The notes: generated from the sequence alone by a model not told the origin. A stretch of DNA of 37,717 bases from an uncultured Pseudomonadota bacterium (GCA_903831455.1 CAIKXV010000161.1:1-37717), one strand, 5' to 3'. Counted from the first letter of the stretch, positions 16,173 to 25,843 are shown. Program-made: numbers and translations.

Positions 16173-16693
16173 GCGCGGATGGGCCTCGTCACCCGCGCGA
16201 TTGTAGACGACCGCCCTCGGCGCCCGGCCGGTCGCGGACATCGCGCTGACCGTACGGCGGCGGCGGCGCGGTCGCCGGACGCCCCTCCTGACGGCGATGG
16301 CCCTTCGATGCCGGGCTCGGGCGCAAGACCGGCGGGCGCCGTACGCGATCCGGATCGGCGGTGGAATCGCCGGGGCGTGGCGATCGGCCGAGGCGTGCGG
16401 GACGGGATCCCGTGCCCACGGTGCGACGCCTGCCGAGGTCGGTGCCGATCGAGCCGCGCGCGCGGCCATCGCACGCGAGTGCGCCCGCGTCCGGCCCCAC
16501 GACCGGATCGTGCCCGGTTCCGCGCCGCGCGGATCGCGGGGCCGGTGGATCGGGCGGCTCGTGGCGCCCGGAGGACGCCGCGCGCGGTGGTAGCCTTCCG
16601 GTTCCCGCGCGCCCCGGTACCCGCCGCGGGGCAGGTCCCACCCGGGGCATCGGCTCCCGCCCCTGATCGCCGGGCATCGAACCACGGTCATCC
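16173..16693. other. Divergent intergenic region upstream of MFS unit and two-component genes
   Basis: No gene with believable composition was found in these 521 bases. They must carry the promoters for both directions. A 12-bp palindrome ACGGGATCCCGT lies at 16402-16413 and could be an operator, for example for the adjacent response regulator, but one copy is weak evidence. Confidence 0.45.
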
Positions 16694-17407
16694 ATGCGCA
16701 TCCTGCTGGTCGAAGACGAACCGCTGCTCGCCGATGGCCTGGCCCGCTCGCTGCGCGCGGCAGGCTATGCGGTCGAATGCCTCGATGACGGGCAGGCGGC
16801 CGATACGCTGCTGCTGACCGAGACCTACGACTGCCTGATCCTCGATCTCGGGCTTCCGCGGCTCGACGGCCTGCAACTGCTGGCGCGCCTGCGCCGACGG
16901 GGCGTGCGCACGCCGGTGCTCATCCTCACCGCGCGCGACCAGCTCTCCGACCGGGTCGACGGCCTCGACCTGGGCGCCGACGACTACATGACCAAGCCCT
17001 TCGACCTGCCCGAGCTCGAGGCGCGGGTGCGGGCGCTGATCCGGCGAGCGCAGGGAGCGGCCACTGCGCAGCTGAGCGTGGGGGACCTGTTGCTCGATAC
17101 CGTGGGCAAGCGGGTCAGCGTCGCCGGACAGCCGCTCGCGCTGTCGGCGCGCGAGTATGGCGTGCTCGAGGTCCTCGTGCTGCGCTCGGGGAAGGTGGTG
17201 GGCAAGTCCCAGCTCTCGGAATGCCTGTATGCATCGGGCGAAGAGCCGGGCCCCAACGCGATCGAGGTCTACATCCACCGCCTGCGGCGCAAGCTGGAGG
17301 TGGCCTCGGTGACCCTGCGCACCATCCGCGGGCTGGGCTACCTGCTGGAGCCCGGGACATCCTCCGGTCCCGCGGCCTCCAGCGGACGTACTCCGGATGC
17401 TGCGTGA
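16694..17407 (+). CDS. OmpR-family response regulator, TctD/QseB-like
   Basis: The 237-residue protein has a receiver domain (1-115) with the acidic pocket E8-D9, phospho-acceptor D51 (CLILDLGLPRLDGL), T79 (ILTA) and K101 (MTKPF), followed by a winged-helix DNA-binding domain (about 125-218) ending IRGLGYLLEP. It should control transcription when phosphorylated by the sensor encoded next. The closest described systems are TctD-TctE (tricarboxylate uptake) and QseB; the abundance of Bug receptors nearby favours a TctD-like role, but this is inference. The 3' end overlaps the kinase gene by 11 bases. The last 18 residues are a low-complexity tail. Confidence 0.9.
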   Translation: MRILLVEDEPLLADGLARSLRAAGYAVECLDDGQAADTLLLTETYDCLILDLGLPRLDGLQLLARLRRRGVRTPVLILTARDQLSDRVDGLDLGADDYMTKPFDLPELEARVRALIRRAQGAATAQLSVGDLLLDTVGKRVSVAGQPLALSAREYGVLEVLVLRSGKVVGKSQLSECLYASGEEPGPNAIEVYIHRLRRKLEVASVTLRTIRGLGYLLEPGTSSGPAASSGRTPDAA

Positions 17408-18866
17408 CGCGCCGCTGCGGCGGCAGCTGCTGATCTGGCTGCTGCTGCCGATCGCGCTCGCGCTCGCGGCGGGCGGCTGGGTCACCTACCTGGTGGCCTA
17501 CCGGATGGTCAGCAAGGCGCACGACCGGGCGCTGTTCGACGCCGCGCTCGCGGTCGCCGGGCAGGTGCGGGTCGACGGACGGCGGCTGGTCGTCGACCTG
17601 CCGCAGGTGGCGCGCAAGATCCTGCAGTCCGATCTCCGGGATCGCGTCTACTACGCGGTGACCGGCCCCTCGGGCGAGTTCCTGAGCGGCTACACCGCGA
17701 TGCCCCTGCCGCCTGCAGCCGGCGGCTCGGTCGAGCGCGCGGCGAGCCTGGCTGGCTCGCCCGGGCAGGCGCTGTACTACGACGCGGTCTACCGCGGGCA
17801 GCCGGTACGCGTGGTGGTGATGGCGGTCGCGCTCGACGCCCTTTCGGAGGGTCGTCTGGCCGGTCCGGCGCTGGTCCAGGTGGCCGAGACGCTGGTCGAT
17901 CGCCGCGACATGGCGCGCGAGGTGCTGTTCGCGACCCTGCTGGTCGAGGTCGGCCTGATGCTGCTGCTCGCACTCATCGTGTACGTGGTGCTCGGACGAA
18001 CGCTCGCGCCGCTGGAGGCCCTGCGTCGCGAGCTGGCGCTGCGATCGCCCGACGCGCTGACCCCGGTGACCGAGGACCGTGCGCCGATGGAGGTCCGGCG
18101 GCTCGTGCACTCGGTCAACGACCTGCTGCTGCGTATCGGCGAGGCGGTGGCGGTACAGCGTCGCTTCGTGGCCGATGCCGCGCACCAGCTGCGCACGCCC
18201 GCCGCGGCGCTGAAGACCCAGCTCGAACTGGCCGAGCGCGCCACCGACCCCGCGCAGCTGCGCTCGGGGCTCGCCCAGGTCCACAGCGCGCTCGACCGCA
18301 ACATCCGACTGGTGAACCAGCTGCTCGCGCTGGCGAGGGCGGAGCCGGGCGGCATGGCGACCGGCGCTCACGAGCCGCTCGACCTGGTGCAGGTGGCACG
18401 GGCGGCGGCGGAGCAGTGGGTGCCGAGGGCGCTCGCCCGCGACATCGACCTCGGGTTCGATGCCGCCGACGTGGCGTTGCCGATCGAGGGCGACCCGCTG
18501 ATGCTGGGCGAACTGCTCGGCAACCTGCTCGACAACGCGCTGCGCTACACCCCTGCCGGCGGCAGCGTGACGGTATCGGTCGAACCCGCGATGGGCGAGG
18601 GTCCGCGCCCCGCGGTACTGCTGCGGGTCGAGGACAACGGACCCGGCGTCCCGGAGGCCGAACGCGAGCGGGTCTTCGAGCGGTTCCACCGCGTGCCGGG
18701 CAGCAGCGAGCAGCCGGGCGCGGGACTGGGCCTCGCGATCGTGCGCGAGATCGCCCTCGCGCATCACGGCACGGTCGCGCTGGGCTCCGGGCCGGGCGGA
18801 CGCGGCACCCGGGTGGATGTCCTGCTGCCCCGGCGCAGGATGGCCGAGCAGCCGGTCGGGACTTGA
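17397..18866 (+). CDS. TctE/QseC-like sensor histidine kinase
   Basis: This 489-residue membrane kinase has a first membrane segment at about 10-32, a periplasmic sensor domain to about 175 that resembles the 2CSK_N domain of TctE, and a second membrane segment at 176-200. A HAMP-like linker comes next, then the H-box [14 protein letters not shown] with phospho-acceptor H263, the N-box [13 protein letters not shown]1 VEDNGPGVP and G2 [13 protein letters not shown]. The start at ATG 17397 lies inside the last codons of the regulator gene, so translation is coupled. It should autophosphorylate on sensing a periplasmic signal, perhaps an organic acid or a liganded Bug protein, and pass phosphate to the neighbouring regulator. 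The signal is not known. Confidence 0.92.
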   Translation: MLRDAPLRRQLLIWLLLPIALALAAGGWVTYLVAYRMVSKAHDRALFDAALAVAGQVRVDGRRLVVDLPQVARKILQSDLRDRVYYAVTGPSGEFLSGYTAMPLPPAAGGSVERAASLAGSPGQALYYDAVYRGQPVRVVVMAVALDALSEGRLAGPALVQVAETLVDRRDMAREVLFATLLVEVGLMLLLALIVYVVLGRTLAPLEALRRELALRSPDALTPVTEDRAPMEVRRLVHSVNDLLLRIGEAVAVQRRFVADAAHQLRTPAAALKTQLELAERATDPAQLRSGLAQVHSALDRNIRLVNQLLALARAEPGGMATGAHEPLDLVQVARAAAEQWVPRALARDIDLGFDAADVALPIEGDPLMLGELLGNLLDNALRYTPAGGSVTVSVEPAMGEGPRPAVLLRVEDNGPGVPEAERERVFERFHRVPGSSEQPGAGLGLAIVREIALAHHGTVALGSGPGGRGTRVDVLLPRRRMAEQPVGT

Positions 18867-19026
18867 AATCGGGCCGGGGGCCACCATATCCCCGGGGCCG
18901 TGCGCATCGCCTGCGTCCCGCACGGCGCGAACGACATGGCCCGCGCCCGGCAAGGTCCCACCCCACCGTGCGCGGCGACGGACGCCAGCACGAACCCCGA
19001 ACCCCGCCCGCACGCGATCCCCGAAC

Positions 19027-20976
19027 ATGACCGACACGACCGCTACCCCCGACCGCCAGACCCTGGGCTTCCAGGCCGAGGTCAAGCAGTTGCTGCACCT
19101 CATGGTGCATTCGCTCTACAGCAACAAGGAGATCTTCCTGCGCGAGCTGGTGTCCAATGCCTCGGACGCCTGCGACAAGCTGAGGTTCGAGGCGCTGCAG
19201 GACGCCTCGCTCCTCGAGTCCGACCCGGAGCTCTCCATCCGCATCGGCTACGACCCCGAGGCCCGGACCGTGTCGATCACCGACAACGGCGTGGGCATGT
19301 CGCGCGAGGAGGTCATCGACCACCTCGGCACCATCGCGAGATCCGGCACCCGGGAGTTCCTCTCCCGCCTGTCCGGGGACCAGCAGAAGGACTCCAACCT
19401 GATCGGCCAGTTCGGCGTGGGCTTCTACTCGGCCTTCATCGTGGCCGATCGCGTCACCGTGGAGACCCGGCGTGCCGGGCTGCCCGCGGGCCAGGGCGTG
19501 CGCTGGAGTTCGGCCGGCGAGGGCGAGTACACGCTCGAGGCGTTCGAACGGGCCGCGCGCGGCACCACGGTCACGCTGCACCTGCGAGAAGGCGAGGACG
19601 GTTTCCTCGACGGTCTGCGGTTGCGCACCGTGCTGCGCCGCTATTCCGACCACATCGTGCTGCCGGTGCGCATGGCCAAGGAGCGCTGGGACGCCGAGCA
19701 GTCGCGCCACGTGCGCGAATCCGAGGAGGAGACGGTCAACCAGGCCTCCGCCCTGTGGGCTCGCGCGCGCAACGAGATCACCGACGAGCAGTACACCGAG
19801 TTCTATCGCCACCTGTCGCACGATTACGAGGCCCCGCTCGCGTGGAGCCATGCGAAGGTCGAGGGGCGGCAGGAGTACACCCAGCTGCTCTACCTGCCCG
19901 CGCGTGCGCCCTTCGACCTGTGGGATCGCGAGCGGCGACACGGGCTCAAGCTGTACGTGCGCCGGGTGTTCATCATGGACGACGCCGAGCAGCTGCTGCC
20001 TGCCTACCTGCGATTCGTCCGCGGCGTGGTCGACTCGAACGACCTGCCGCTCAACGTGTCGCGCGAAATCCTCCAGGAAAGCCGCGACATCGAGGCCATC
20101 CGCGCCGGCTGCGTGAAGCGCGTGCTGGCGATGGTCGAGGATCTCGCGCAGAACCAGGCGGAGAAGTTCGCGACGTTCTGGGAGACCTTCGGCCGGGTGT
20201 TCAAGGAGGGCGTGGGCGAGGACGGCGCCAATCGCGATCGCATCGCCCGGCTGTGCCGCTTTGCCTCCACCCGCGGCGAGGGAGCGGCGCAGACCGTGGG
20301 CCTTGCCGACTACGTTGCCCGGATGAAGGAGGGCCAGGAGAAGATCTACTACATCACCGCCGACACCCACGCACAGGCGGCGAGCAGCCCGCATCTCGAG
20401 GTGTTCCGCCGCAAGGGCATCGAGGTGCTGCTGCTGTCCGACCGGGTCGACGAGTGGATGGTCGCGCACCTTCCGGAGTTCGACGGCAAGCCGCTCGCCT
20501 CGGTGGCGCGCGGCGCCCTGGACCTGGGCGCACTGGAGGACGAGTCCGAGCGCGCCGAGCAGGCCCGCGTGAGCGACGAATCGAAAGCGCTGGTCGAGCG
20601 CGTGAAGTCCGTACTGGGCACCCGTGCGAAGGATGTCCGAGCGACCCTGCGGCTCACCGACTCCCCCGCCTGCCTGGTCGCCGACGAGGGCGAGATGGGG
20701 ATGAACCTCGAGCGGCTGTTGCGCGCGGCGGGCCAGAAGGTGGAGGCGAGCCAGCCCATCCTCGAGATCAACCCCTCGCACCCGCTGGTGCAGCGGCTCG
20801 CGGGCGAGGCCGACGGCGAGCGTTTCGAAGGCTGGGCGCACGTGCTGTTCGACCAGGCGATGCTCGCCGAGGGCGGGCAGCTCGAGGACCCGGCCGCGTT
20901 CGTGCGCCGCCTGAACGGGCTCATGCTCGCGCTGGCGGGCGATCGCGGCGAGCCCTCGCGCATCATCGTTCCCTGA
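19027..20976 (+). CDS. htpG: Chaperone protein HtpG (Hsp90)
   Basis: The protein has 649 residues, normal for HtpG. The N-terminal ATPase domain carries the GHKL motifs [23 protein letters not shown] and [11 protein letters not shown]. The middle domain has the catalytic-arginine loop region [16 protein letters not shown], and the C-terminal dimerisation domain ends PSRIIVP. It lacks the eukaryotic charged linker and MEEVD tail, as expected for bacteria. It remodels client proteins with DnaK in an ATP cycle in the cytoplasm. The start ATG 19027 precedes [22 protein letters not shown]; the upstream frame is not conserved-looking. No heat-shock promoter could be identified in the 160 bases upstream. 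A GC-rich hairpin follows the stop. Confidence 0.97.
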   Translation: MTDTTATPDRQTLGFQAEVKQLLHLMVHSLYSNKEIFLRELVSNASDACDKLRFEALQDASLLESDPELSIRIGYDPEARTVSITDNGVGMSREEVIDHLGTIARSGTREFLSRLSGDQQKDSNLIGQFGVGFYSAFIVADRVTVETRRAGLPAGQGVRWSSAGEGEYTLEAFERAARGTTVTLHLREGEDGFLDGLRLRTVLRRYSDHIVLPVRMAKERWDAEQSRHVRESEEETVNQASALWARARNEITDEQYTEFYRHLSHDYEAPLAWSHAKVEGRQEYTQLLYLPARAPFDLWDRERRHGLKLYVRRVFIMDDAEQLLPAYLRFVRGVVDSNDLPLNVSREILQESRDIEAIRAGCVKRVLAMVEDLAQNQAEKFATFWETFGRVFKEGVGEDGANRDRIARLCRFASTRGEGAAQTVGLADYVARMKEGQEKIYYITADTHAQAASSPHLEVFRRKGIEVLLLSDRVDEWMVAHLPEFDGKPLASVARGALDLGALEDESERAEQARVSDESKALVERVKSVLGTRAKDVRATLRLTDSPACLVADEGEMGMNLERLLRAAGQKVEASQPILEINPSHPLVQRLAGEADGERFEGWAHVLFDQAMLAEGGQLEDPAAFVRRLNGLMLALAGDRGEPSRIIVP

Positions 20977-20989
20977 GCGCGGTGCCGGA

Positions 20990-21015
20990 GCCGGCGGCCG
21001 CTGCGGCCGGCCGGC
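20990..21015 (+). terminator. GC-rich hairpin after htpG
   Basis: GCCGGCGGCCGC (20990-21001) pairs with 21003-21015 with a single bulged base and a very short loop. It starts 13 bases after the htpG stop. There is no T-tract. Confidence 0.4.
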
Positions 21016-21116
21016 CCGGGACGCGGCGTCGTCTCCGGCCCGCCGGACGCCGGCCGGATCGACGTGCGCCAGCCGAGGTCCGGTCGCGCCGGCGCGAAGC
21101 GTGAGACACTCGCGAC

Positions 21117-21689
21117 ATGGAAGCGTTGCTCGTCTCGACCGGGATGGTCGCCATCGCGGAGATCGGAGACAAGACGCAACTGCTCTCGCTGGTGCTGTCC
21201 GCGCGCTATCGACGGCCGCTGCCGATCATCGCCGGCATCCTCGTGGCGACACTGGCCAACCACTGGCTGGCCGCGCTGGTGGGCGAATGGGTGCGCTCGG
21301 CGCTCGGCCCGGACGCCTTGCGCTGGCTGGTGGGGCTGTCTTTCCTCGCGGTCGCGGCATGGACCCTGGTGCCCGATCGGCTGGACGAGGACGAGGCGCG
21401 TCCGCGCAGGGGCGGGGGCGTATTCATGGTGACCGTGGTCGCCTTCTTCATCGCCGAGATGGGCGACAAGACCCAGGTGGCGACCGTGCTGCTGGCGGCC
21501 CGCTTCGATGCGCTGGCACAGGTGGTGGCCGGCACCACGCTGGGCATGCTGGTCGCGAATGTCCCCGCGGTGCTGGCCGGCCATCTCGCCGCCCCGCGGC
21601 TGCCGCTCGGGTGGATTCGCGGCACCGCGGCCGTGCTGTTCGCGGCACTGGGCCTGTACGTGCTGTACGGGTTCGGCGCGAGTTCCTGA
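21117..21689 (+). CDS. GDT1/TMEM165 (UPF0016) family cation transporter, MneA-like
   Basis: The 190-residue membrane protein contains the family's duplicated E-x-G-D-K-T motif: E15-I-G-D-K-T in the first half and E114-M-G-D-K-T in the second, each inside a hydrophobic segment. Six membrane segments fit. The two acidic motifs form the cation site. Bacterial relatives characterised so far export manganese, or move Mn or Ca. The halves are joined by an acidic then basic linker (PDRLDEDEARPRR) on one side of the membrane. The gene stands alone between htpG and a convergent phosphatase gene, 16 bases apart. No manganese riboswitch-like structure was recognised in the 140-base leader. Ion specificity is inferred from family knowledge. 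Confidence 0.92.
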   Translation: MEALLVSTGMVAIAEIGDKTQLLSLVLSARYRRPLPIIAGILVATLANHWLAALVGEWVRSALGPDALRWLVGLSFLAVAAWTLVPDRLDEDEARPRRGGGVFMVTVVAFFIAEMGDKTQVATVLLAARFDALAQVVAGTTLGMLVANVPAVLAGHLAAPRLPLGWIRGTAAVLFAALGLYVLYGFGASS

Positions 21690-21705
21690 GCGCGGGCGCG
21701 GCCGA

Positions 21706-22353
21706 TCAGGAGAAGCGCACCCGGCCCGTGATGCGCAGGGCGCCGCCCGGGCCGGGTCGCACCGCCAGAGCTTCGCCCATCGCCGGCACCTGGCCCGTGG
21801 CCGCCGTGATGTTGACCTGGTGGGTGACCATCACGAGCAGCCCCGGGCCCGAATGGCGGGCCACGCGCTCGGCGAGCGCGCGAGTGCGCGCCGGACCGGA
21901 CCCGGGATCGCCGAAGAACGAGTCGAGCGCCGGCCATGGCGCGGCCTCGCCGAAGGCGAGGCGGGCGGTTTCCAGGCACCTGCACCAGCGCGAGGAGAGC
22001 ACGGCGTCGATCCGCACCGCCCGCGCGCGCAACCGCTCGCCGCCGCGGCGGGCCTGCGCGCGGCCTTCGTCGGACAGGTTGCGCTGGCTCGCGCAGTCGC
22101 CGAGCCGGAAACCGGGCGGGTCGCCGATGCCCGGTTCGGTGAGCGCATGGCGCAGCAGCAGGGTCGTGCCCGGTTCGTCGAGCGCGGCCAACTCGACGGC
22201 GTCGGCCTGAACGCTCCCGGTCCGGCCGAAGAGTCCGACCGCGAGGCCCGCGAAGGCGAGCGAACGGCGCACGGGGAGCGGTCGAGGCGTCGCGTCCGCG
22301 ACGCAGCCCCCGGGGTTGCCCGGGCGCGCCCGGGGCGGCGACCTGTCATCCAT
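21706..22353 (-). CDS. Secreted histidine phosphatase-family protein
   Basis: The 215-residue protein has an N-terminal basic stretch then a hydrophobic segment (LAFAGLAVGLFGRTGSVQADA) that looks like a signal peptide, so it is probably periplasmic. The catalytic motif reads TLLLRHALTEPG, the RHA variant of the RHG motif that carries the phosphorylated histidine. SSRWCRCLETA supplies the second arginine, and VMVTHQVNI gives the second histidine of the active site. The active-site set is therefore complete. Closest described relatives are small bacterial proteins such as Ais and other periplasmic members of the histidine phosphatase superfamily; the substrate is unknown. It is convergent with the GDT1-type gene and divergent from the GST gene. 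Confidence 0.85.
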   Translation of the reverse strand: MDDRSPPRARPGNPGGCVADATPRPLPVRRSLAFAGLAVGLFGRTGSVQADAVELAALDEPGTTLLLRHALTEPGIGDPPGFRLGDCASQRNLSDEGRAQARRGGERLRARAVRIDAVLSSRWCRCLETARLAFGEAAPWPALDSFFGDPGSGPARTRALAERVARHSGPGLLVMVTHQVNITAATGQVPAMGEALAVRPGPGGALRITGRVRFS

Positions 22354-22493
22354 GCCCGCATGCTAGCGGGCAAGCCGGGCGGACGTGCAACCCGGCCGGG
22401 CGTCGCGTCGGGCAACGGTCAGCCGTGCAGGTCGCCGCGCGGTGGGCGCTGTCCGCCGATGGGGCCGTCGCGACGAGTCCGGCGGCATGCCGC

Positions 22494-22499
22494 TATCAT
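22494..22499 (+). promoter_or_regulatory. Possible -10 element of the GST-FIST operon
   Basis: TATCAT lies 56 bases before the GST start in otherwise GC-rich sequence. No -35 is recognisable. Confidence 0.25.
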
Positions 22500-22555
22500 G
22501 CGTGCGCATCGCGTCGACCTCGGCGCGGTGCCTCGCGCGAGAAGGAGGAGAGGAC

Positions 22556-23149
22556 ATGTTCAAGCTGTACACGACCCGCAATTCAGGCAACGGCTACAAG
22601 GTGCGCCTGCTGGCGAGCCTGGTGGGGGCACCCTGCGAGCAGGTGTTCCTCGATTTCGCCGCCGGCGAGCACAAGTCCCCGGCCTACCTGAAGATCAATC
22701 CGCGCGGCCAGGTGCCGGCGATCGAGGCCGAGGGCCGCATCATCTGGGACTCCACCGCGTGCCTGGTGTACGTGGCGCGGCGCTATGGCGGCGAGTCGTG
22801 GCTGCCGACCGACCCGCTGGGGATGGCCGAGGTCGCGCAGTGGCTCGCGCTCGCGTCCAACGAGATCCAGTTCGGGTTGCAGGCCGCGCGCGGCATCGTG
22901 ACGATGCGTCGCCCCGGAAACCTCGAGGAGTGCCAGGCGCGCGGCCGCACCGCGCTGGGCGTGATCGAGCAGCGCACCGCCGACCATCCGTGGCTCGCGC
23001 TGGGACGGCCGACGATCGCCGACATCGCCTGCCAGGCCTACGTGGAGGTCGCGGGCGATGCGAACATCGACATGTCGGCCTATCCGGCCACGCAGGCCTG
23101 GCTCAAGCGGATCGAGGGCCTGCCGGGCTGGGTCAGCCGGGTCCAGTAG
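22556..23149 (+). CDS. Glutathione S-transferase family protein
   Basis: ATG 22556 follows a near-perfect ribosome-binding site (AAGGAGGAGAG). The 197-residue protein begins MFKLYTTRNSGNGYKVRLLA, a thioredoxin-like GST domain with Ser at the usual catalytic position (NSGNGYK). INPRGQVPAIE and WDSTACLVYVARRYG form the glutathione-binding part. The helical domain follows, with GRPTIADIACQAYV, the family's conserved N-capping/hydrophobic staple region. It belongs to the broad theta/YfcG-like bacterial group by appearance. It should use glutathione in the cytoplasm, substrate unknown. The FIST gene starts 31 bases after its stop, so both are probably co-transcribed. Confidence 0.9.
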   Translation: MFKLYTTRNSGNGYKVRLLASLVGAPCEQVFLDFAAGEHKSPAYLKINPRGQVPAIEAEGRIIWDSTACLVYVARRYGGESWLPTDPLGMAEVAQWLALASNEIQFGLQAARGIVTMRRPGNLEECQARGRTALGVIEQRTADHPWLALGRPTIADIACQAYVEVAGDANIDMSAYPATQAWLKRIEGLPGWVSRVQ

Positions 23150-23180
23150 CCTTCGGCCCGATCCGATCCCGGGGACTGCG

Positions 23181-24323
23181 ATGGCGCTGGATCTGCAACT
23201 CGGAGCGATGGCGCCGGGCGGCGCCTTCGTCTGCGCACAGGTCAGCGATCCGCTCTGGCAGAAAGCGGCCGATCGGTGCGCCGAGACGGTGCAGGCCTCC
23301 GGCCTGTCGCCGGCGCTCGGGTTCGTCTACGTGTCCGATCTGCACGGGCCGCGGTTTCCGTCCATCGTCGCGCGGCTTCGCGAGCGCACCGGCATCGAAC
23401 ACTGGGTGGGTGCGACCGGGCTTGGCGTCTGCGCCACCGGTCGCGAGTACTTCGACGAGCCTGCGATCTGCCTGCTGGCTGGCACCTTCCCCGGCGGGGG
23501 CTTCCACGTGTTCGGGGACTCGCCCGAGGGCGATGCGTCCAGCCTCCTGCGGGCAGGGGACACCGATGCCAACATCGCCGTGGTCCATGGCGACCCCGGC
23601 GATCCCGGCATCGTCGAGCGCATCCAGGGGCTGGCGAGACGCGTGTCGAGCGGCTTCGTCGTCGGCGGGCTGGCCAGCGGGCGCGGCGAGCCGGTGCGCT
23701 GGGCCGACGGCGCTGCCGCCGGCGGCCTGTCCGGCGTGCTGCTGGGCGAGTCCGTCCCGGTGCTCACGCGGATCAGCCACGGCTGCGTGCCGGTCGGCCC
23801 GAAACGCGTGGTGACCGAGTGCCACCGCAACGTGATCATGAAGCTCGATGACCTCCCGGCGCTCGAGGCCTTCGATCGCGACGCCGGCCACCGCCACGGG
23901 GGCGACTACCGCCGTGCGGCTGCCGAACTGTTCGCCGGCCTCGTGGTCGGCGGGGGCAGGGGATCGGAACTGCTGGTGCGCAATCTCGTGGGCGTCGATC
24001 CGCAGCAGCAGTGGCTCGCCATCGGTGACCAGGTGGAGCCAGGGACCGAACTGATGTTCTGCCGACGCGATGCGCAGAGCGCGCGCGAGGCCATGGTGCG
24101 CATGCTCACCGACGCCCGCGACGCGATCGGCGGCACGCCGCGCGGTGGCCTCTACTTCTCCTGCCTCGGTCGCGGGGAGAGCCTCTTCGGCACCGAGTCG
24201 GGAGAACTGGCGCTGATCGCCCGCCATCTCGGCGAGTTCCCGCTGGCCGGATTCTTCGGCAACGGAGAGGTGTCGCACGACCGGCTGTACGGGTACACGG
24301 GCGTGCTGATGCTGTTCGCCTGA
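23181..24323 (+). CDS. FIST N- and C-domain protein (small-ligand sensory protein)
   Basis: The protein is 380 residues with the two-domain layout of FIST proteins. The N-terminal part (about 15-200) runs through IEHWVGATGLGVCATGREY, GGFHVFGDSPEG and GFVVGGLASG. The C-terminal part (about 210-370) has VVTECHRNVIMKLDDLPALEAF, LLVRNLVGVDPQQQWLAIGDQV and FSCLGRGESLFG ending GFFGNGEV. FIST domains are predicted to bind small molecules such as amino acids and are often attached to signalling domains; here the domain stands alone with no output module. It follows the GST gene closely, and a GC palindrome after the stop may end the transcript. What it binds, and its partner, are unknown. Confidence 0.85.
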   Translation: MALDLQLGAMAPGGAFVCAQVSDPLWQKAADRCAETVQASGLSPALGFVYVSDLHGPRFPSIVARLRERTGIEHWVGATGLGVCATGREYFDEPAICLLAGTFPGGGFHVFGDSPEGDASSLLRAGDTDANIAVVHGDPGDPGIVERIQGLARRVSSGFVVGGLASGRGEPVRWADGAAAGGLSGVLLGESVPVLTRISHGCVPVGPKRVVTECHRNVIMKLDDLPALEAFDRDAGHRHGGDYRRAAAELFAGLVVGGGRGSELLVRNLVGVDPQQQWLAIGDQVEPGTELMFCRRDAQSAREAMVRMLTDARDAIGGTPRGGLYFSCLGRGESLFGTESGELALIARHLGEFPLAGFFGNGEVSHDRLYGYTGVLMLFA

Positions 24324-24370
24324 GCGTGCGCAGTCGGGTCGTCGGGTCGGTCGACTCCGGCGGCGCGCGA

Positions 24371-24388
24371 GGCCCGGGCGCCCGGGGC
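24371..24388 (+). terminator. GC palindrome, possible terminator of the GST-FIST unit
   Basis: The core CCCGGGCGCCCGGG (24373-24386) is a perfect palindrome flanked by further GG/CC pairing, then CCCTTGC. A perfect palindrome lacks a loop, so the RNA hairpin would be shortened; it may instead be a protein site. Confidence 0.3.
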
Positions 24389-24625
24389 CCTTGCATCCCG
24401 TCCGCGCTCGAGCATCGCCCCCGACCCTCGGGCCTTGCGCGGGCGGCGCCCGTGCCGAGGATGTCGCGGCGTCAACGATGCCCGCCGCCGTGCACGTCCT
24501 CCTTGATGCGAAAGAGGCTTGCCCCCATTTTCCTGTCGAGCGGAAGCGGCCGCTCGGGCGCGGGCGCGCGGGATCGGGCACGATCGGAGGTCGGCGCGAG
24601 GCGCTCGGGCACGCGCGCCCGCGAT

Positions 24626-24693
24626 CGCCGTTCGCCCCGAATCACCGTTCGTCCCGAATCGGCGCCCATCCCGAATCGGCGTTCATCACGAAT
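24626..24693. repeat. Four tandem copies of a degenerate 17-bp repeat upstream of the DnaJ-like gene
   Basis: Units are CGCCGTTCGCCCCGAAT (24626-24642), CACCGTTCGTCCCGAAT (24643-24659), CGGCGCCCATCCCGAAT (24660-24676) and CGGCGTTCATCACGAAT (24677-24693). All share a 3' CGAAT and the frame C-x-x-CG-(T/C)(T/C)C. They are directly adjacent without spacers and end 20 bases before the ATG, so they would lie in or at the 5' untranslated leader. The AT-containing ends stand out against the GC-rich background. Confidence 0.75.
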
Positions 24694-24713
24694 TCACCGC
24701 GGGATCCGCACGC

Positions 24714-25622
24714 ATGCAGTACAAGGACTACTACCGTACCCTCGAAGTGGAGCGCAGCGCGAGCGCCGACGAGATCAAGAAGGCCTACCGGCGGCTTGCG
24801 CGCAAGTACCACCCCGACGTCTCCAGCGAGAAGGATGCCGAGGAGCGCTTCAAGGCGGTGAACGAGGCGCACGAGGTGCTGAGCGATCCGGAGAAGCGGG
24901 CCGCCTACGACCGGCTGGGCTATTACAGCCAGGGCCAGGACTTCCGCCCGCCGCCGGGCTGGGAGCGTCAGTTCGGGCAGGGAGGCGGGTTCCGCGCGGA
25001 GGATCTCGACGGGCTGGATCTCGGGGATCTCTTCAGTGGCCTGTTCGGGCGTCGCGGCGCGGCCGGTGGCGCCCGCGGTCCGGGTCGGCGACCGGGTGCC
25101 CGCGCTGCGCCGCCGCTCGAGGCCGAGGCGACGATCAGTCTCGACGAGGCCTTTCGCGGGACCGAGCGCACGTTCCAGATCAGCGCCGCCAACGGCACGC
25201 AATACCCGGTCAACGTGCGGATCCCCGCCGGTGCGACCGATGGCAGCCGGCTGCGGGTACCCTCGCGCGGAGTGGCCGGCGACATCTCGCTCACCATCCG
25301 GATCGCACCGCATCCGATCTACCGCTGCGAGGGGCGAAACCTGCTGGTGGACCTTCCGCTGCGGCCCGACGAGGCTGCGCTCGGGGCGAGCGTCGAGGTG
25401 TCGACGCCAGCCGGAGCGGTACGACTCAAGGTGCGGCCGGGCACCAGCAGTGGCCAGCGGTTGCGGCTCGCCGGCCGCGGGCTGCCGAATCCGAAGGGCG
25501 ACGCCGGCGATCTCTACGCGGTGGTCCAGATCCGCGTGCCGGCCGAACCCACCGCGGAGGAGATCGAAGCCTACCAGGCGCTCGCGCGCGTCTCGCGCTT
25601 CGACCCGCGCGCGCCGCGCTGA
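24714..25622 (+). CDS. cbpA: CbpA-type J-domain co-chaperone (DnaJ family, no zinc finger)
   Basis: The 302-residue protein opens with a J domain (1-70): [32 protein letters not shown], with the DnaK-activating HPD at 33-35. A Gly/Phe-rich linker (about 73-125) follows, then two beta-sandwich substrate-binding domains ([63 protein letters not shown]). The four CxxCxGxG zinc repeats of true DnaJ are absent, which defines the CbpA/DjlA-like class; CbpA assists DnaK in stress and can bind bent DNA. ATG 24714 was chosen because the J domain starts there. No good Shine-Dalgarno is seen, only GCGGGAT. The start lies directly after the tandem repeats. Confidence 0.92.
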   Translation: MQYKDYYRTLEVERSASADEIKKAYRRLARKYHPDVSSEKDAEERFKAVNEAHEVLSDPEKRAAYDRLGYYSQGQDFRPPPGWERQFGQGGGFRAEDLDGLDLGDLFSGLFGRRGAAGGARGPGRRPGARAAPPLEAEATISLDEAFRGTERTFQISAANGTQYPVNVRIPAGATDGSRLRVPSRGVAGDISLTIRIAPHPIYRCEGRNLLVDLPLRPDEAALGASVEVSTPAGAVRLKVRPGTSSGQRLRLAGRGLPNPKGDAGDLYAVVQIRVPAEPTAEEIEAYQALARVSRFDPRAPR

Positions 25623-25805
25623 ACGGCGCTCCCCGGGGGCGTTGCGGGCGGCGCCGGCTGCCCAGGCCCGGGGCGTGTCGTGCGTCCGCCACCGGGGTGG
25701 CGCAGTCCGTGCCGCCGGCACCCCGGGTCGGTCCGGAGCGGCCGCGGGGTTGCGGTCGGACTCCGCGGGTGACGCCTCCCGGGACGCGACGCGGCGCACG
25801 CATCG

Positions 25806-25811
25806 CATAAT
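25806..25811 (+). promoter_or_regulatory. Possible -10 element of the MmgE/PrpD gene
   Basis: CATAAT, 32 bases before the start codon, matches five of six bases of the -10 consensus. No -35 is recognisable. Confidence 0.25.
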
Positions 25812-25843
25812 GCCGATCCTGCCGCGCTCGCCCGGAGGGCCGC

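Larger units (their letters stand above)
24324..24713. other. Intergenic region before the DnaJ-like gene, with palindrome and tandem repeats
   Basis: No gene was recognised in these 390 bases. They contain a GC palindrome at 24371-24388 and four 17-bp tandem repeats ending 21 bases before the start codon of the next gene. Confidence 0.5.

Noticed and set aside
16239-16241. ATG start for the upstream MFS gene at 16241
   Set aside because: It has no ribosome-binding site and adds an arginine-rich, unconserved-looking extension; GTG at 16172 gives a normal MFS N-terminus.
18115-20841. 908-codon open frame on the minus strand
   Set aside because: It is the antisense shadow of the sensor kinase and htpG; those genes have full family motifs and this frame has none.
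24626-24693. CRISPR array
   Set aside because: The 17-bp repeats are directly adjacent with no spacers, only four units, degenerate, and no cas genes occur.
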